From Xanthobacter sp. YC-JY1 (GTDB taxonomy: Bacteria > Pseudomonadota > Alphaproteobacteria > Rhizobiales > Xanthobacteraceae): 64,000 nt of DNA. How positions within the stretch are numbered: the first letter of the stretch is position 1; every line of letters begins with the position of its first letter. The notes beneath the pieces were generated by a model, which saw only the letters and a program-made list of their open reading frames with translations, searched no databases and was not told where the DNA came from. The stretch spans positions 3,519,001-3,583,000 of the forward strand of contig NZ_CP032674.1 of the NCBI RefSeq assembly GCF_021730305.1. Reading direction: 5' to 3'. The translations under genes and the position numbers were made by a program. This document shows positions 63,057 through 64,000 of the stretch, piece after piece.

Positions 63057-63877
63057 GCACGACGAGCAGCAGCGCCATCCTGAACGTGGAGCACGTGGGC
63101 ATGAAGTTCGGCGGCCTCACGGCCATCGCCGACCTGCATTTCGACGTGCATGAGGGCGAAATCCTGAGCCTCATCGGCCCCAACGGTGCCGGCAAGACCA
63201 CCGCCTTCAACATCATGACCGGCTTCCTCAAGCCCACGCAGGGCCGGGTGCTGTTCCGTGGCCGCGACCTCTCGCAGACCCGGCCGAACGAGATCGCCCG
63301 CCTGGGTCTTGCCCGCACCTTCCAGCGCACCAGCGTGTTCGCCGACGACAGCGTGCGGGACAACGTGCTCATCGGCCTCCACCGCTTCGGCGACGACACG
63401 CGCGCGACGGCCCTCCTCGACCGCCTCTTCCCCACCCCCGCCGCACGGCGGGCCGAGAATGCGGTGCGCGAGCGGGCCGAGGCCATCATCGACATGGTGG
63501 GCCTTTCCGCCCGCGCCGGCGACAAGGCCGGCTCCCTCTCCTATGGCGAGCAGCGCCTCGTGGGCTTCGCGCTGGCGCTGGCGGTGGAACCCAAGATGCT
63601 GCTGCTGGACGAGCCGGTCTCCGGCATGAACGCCTCGGAGACACAGGGCTTCGTGCGCCTCATCCGAAAGGTGCGGGACGAGGGCGTCACCATCCTCCTC
63701 GTGGAGCACGACATGCCCATGGTGATGGAGGTCTCCGACCGCATCGTCTGCCTCAACTATGGCCGCCTGATCGCGGAGGGCCCACCCGAGGCCATCCGCA
63801 CCGATCCCAAGGTCATCGAGGCCTATCTCGGCAAGAGCGCCGCGAAGCTGGAGCAGCGGGAGGTGGCCCATGCTTGA
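63053..63877 (+). CDS. Branched-chain-type ABC ATP-binding protein (LivG-like)
   Basis: A 274-residue ATPase: Walker A GPNGAGKTT (Lys48), signature SLSYGEQRLVGFALAL (a LivG-type LSYGxQR variation), Walker B MLLLDEPVSGMN and TILLVEHDMPMVMEVSDRI. The family-specific FARTFQ region reads LARTFQRTSVF. It overlaps livM-like and livF-like genes at both ends. Confidence 0.92.
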   Translation: MSTTSSSAILNVEHVGMKFGGLTAIADLHFDVHEGEILSLIGPNGAGKTTAFNIMTGFLKPTQGRVLFRGRDLSQTRPNEIARLGLARTFQRTSVFADDSVRDNVLIGLHRFGDDTRATALLDRLFPTPAARRAENAVRERAEAIIDMVGLSARAGDKAGSLSYGEQRLVGFALALAVEPKMLLLDEPVSGMNASETQGFVRLIRKVRDEGVTILLVEHDMPMVMEVSDRIVCLNYGRLIAEGPPEAIRTDPKVIEAYLGKSAAKLEQREVAHA

Positions 63878-64000
63878 GATTTCCGATCTCGTCTGCGGCT
63901 ATGGACAGGTGGCCGCACTCCGGGGCATCTCGCTGACCGTCGGGGAGGGGCAGCTGGTGGCGCTGGTGGGCGCCAACGGCGCGGGCAAGTCCACGACGCT
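63870..64000 (+). CDS. Branched-chain-type ABC ATP-binding protein (LivF-like), 3'-truncated by the window edge
   Basis: Forty-three codons are visible: LEISDLVCGYGQVAALRGISLTVGEGQLVALVGANGAGKSTT, including the complete Walker A. The CGYGQ-like segment and position after livG identify the second ATPase of the Liv-type transporter. The gene overlaps the livG-like 3' end by 8 bp and runs off the window. Confidence 0.88.
   Translation, partial: MLEISDLVCGYGQVAALRGISLTVGEGQLVALVGANGAGKSTT

Overview
The window reads as a chromosomal segment of a GC-rich alphaproteobacterium of the order Hyphomicrobiales. Evidence is the very high G/C bias at third codon positions, a rhizobial-type glnII with a divergent gstI, the soxBDAG gene order, RIME-like palindromic repeats, and many solute-uptake operons. 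A Xanthobacteraceae-like host is plausible, but this rests on general resemblance and not on a marker gene. I see no rRNA, tRNA, CRISPR array, transposase, integrase or phage gene. About 54 protein genes fill nearly all the sequence, many joined by ATGA-type stop/start overlaps. Both ends cut genes: an ABC1-family kinase-like gene on the left and livF on the right.

Left third (1-23 kb). In order: the truncated ABC1-kinase gene, an EI24/CysZ-like membrane protein, a DUF3574 exported protein, a TetR-controlled RND efflux operon, a small NTF2-like/TetR pair with a 35-bp palindrome, the methionine importer metNIQ with a Met-rich leader ORF, tam, and the glnII/gstI nitrogen module (sigma-54 promoter, NtrC site, terminator). 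Next come an NCS2 nucleobase permease with an odd C-terminal extension, an exported unknown, and the four-subunit sarcosine oxidase operon soxBDAG.

Middle (23-46 kb). A six-gene MoxR-DUF58-DUF4381-BatA-BatB/C-BatD operon. Then a LysR regulator and an N-carbamoylsarcosine-amidase-like hydrolase lead into a spermidine/putrescine-type ABC transporter operon ending in a divergent M19 dipeptidase homologue. That operon is bracketed by two copies of a palindromic repeat and followed by a V4R-domain protein. An OprB-type porin, a GGDEF cyclase with a tandemly repeated start region, and a LysR/MFS pair complete this part.

Right third (44-64 kb). A TauABC/SsuABC-type importer is followed by a DctB/DctD-like two-component pair, a BKACE-family enzyme and cardiolipin synthase. 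A MarR regulator faces a long collinear run: cyclic amidohydrolase, formamidase-like alpha/beta hydrolase, the three subunits of a molybdenum hydroxylase (Fe-S subunit fused to a CoxG-like domain), and a branched-chain-type ABC transporter livKHMGF. This run looks like an import-and-degrade pathway for a nitrogen heterocycle or cyclic amide whose substrate I cannot name.

A recurring theme is scavenging of nitrogen and one-carbon compounds: glutamine synthetase II, sarcosine oxidase, carbamoylsarcosine amidase-like enzyme, NCS2 permease and Mo-hydroxylase. There is one convincing sigma-54 promoter (glnII) and two weaker candidates upstream of the tauA-like gene and the amidohydrolase operon.
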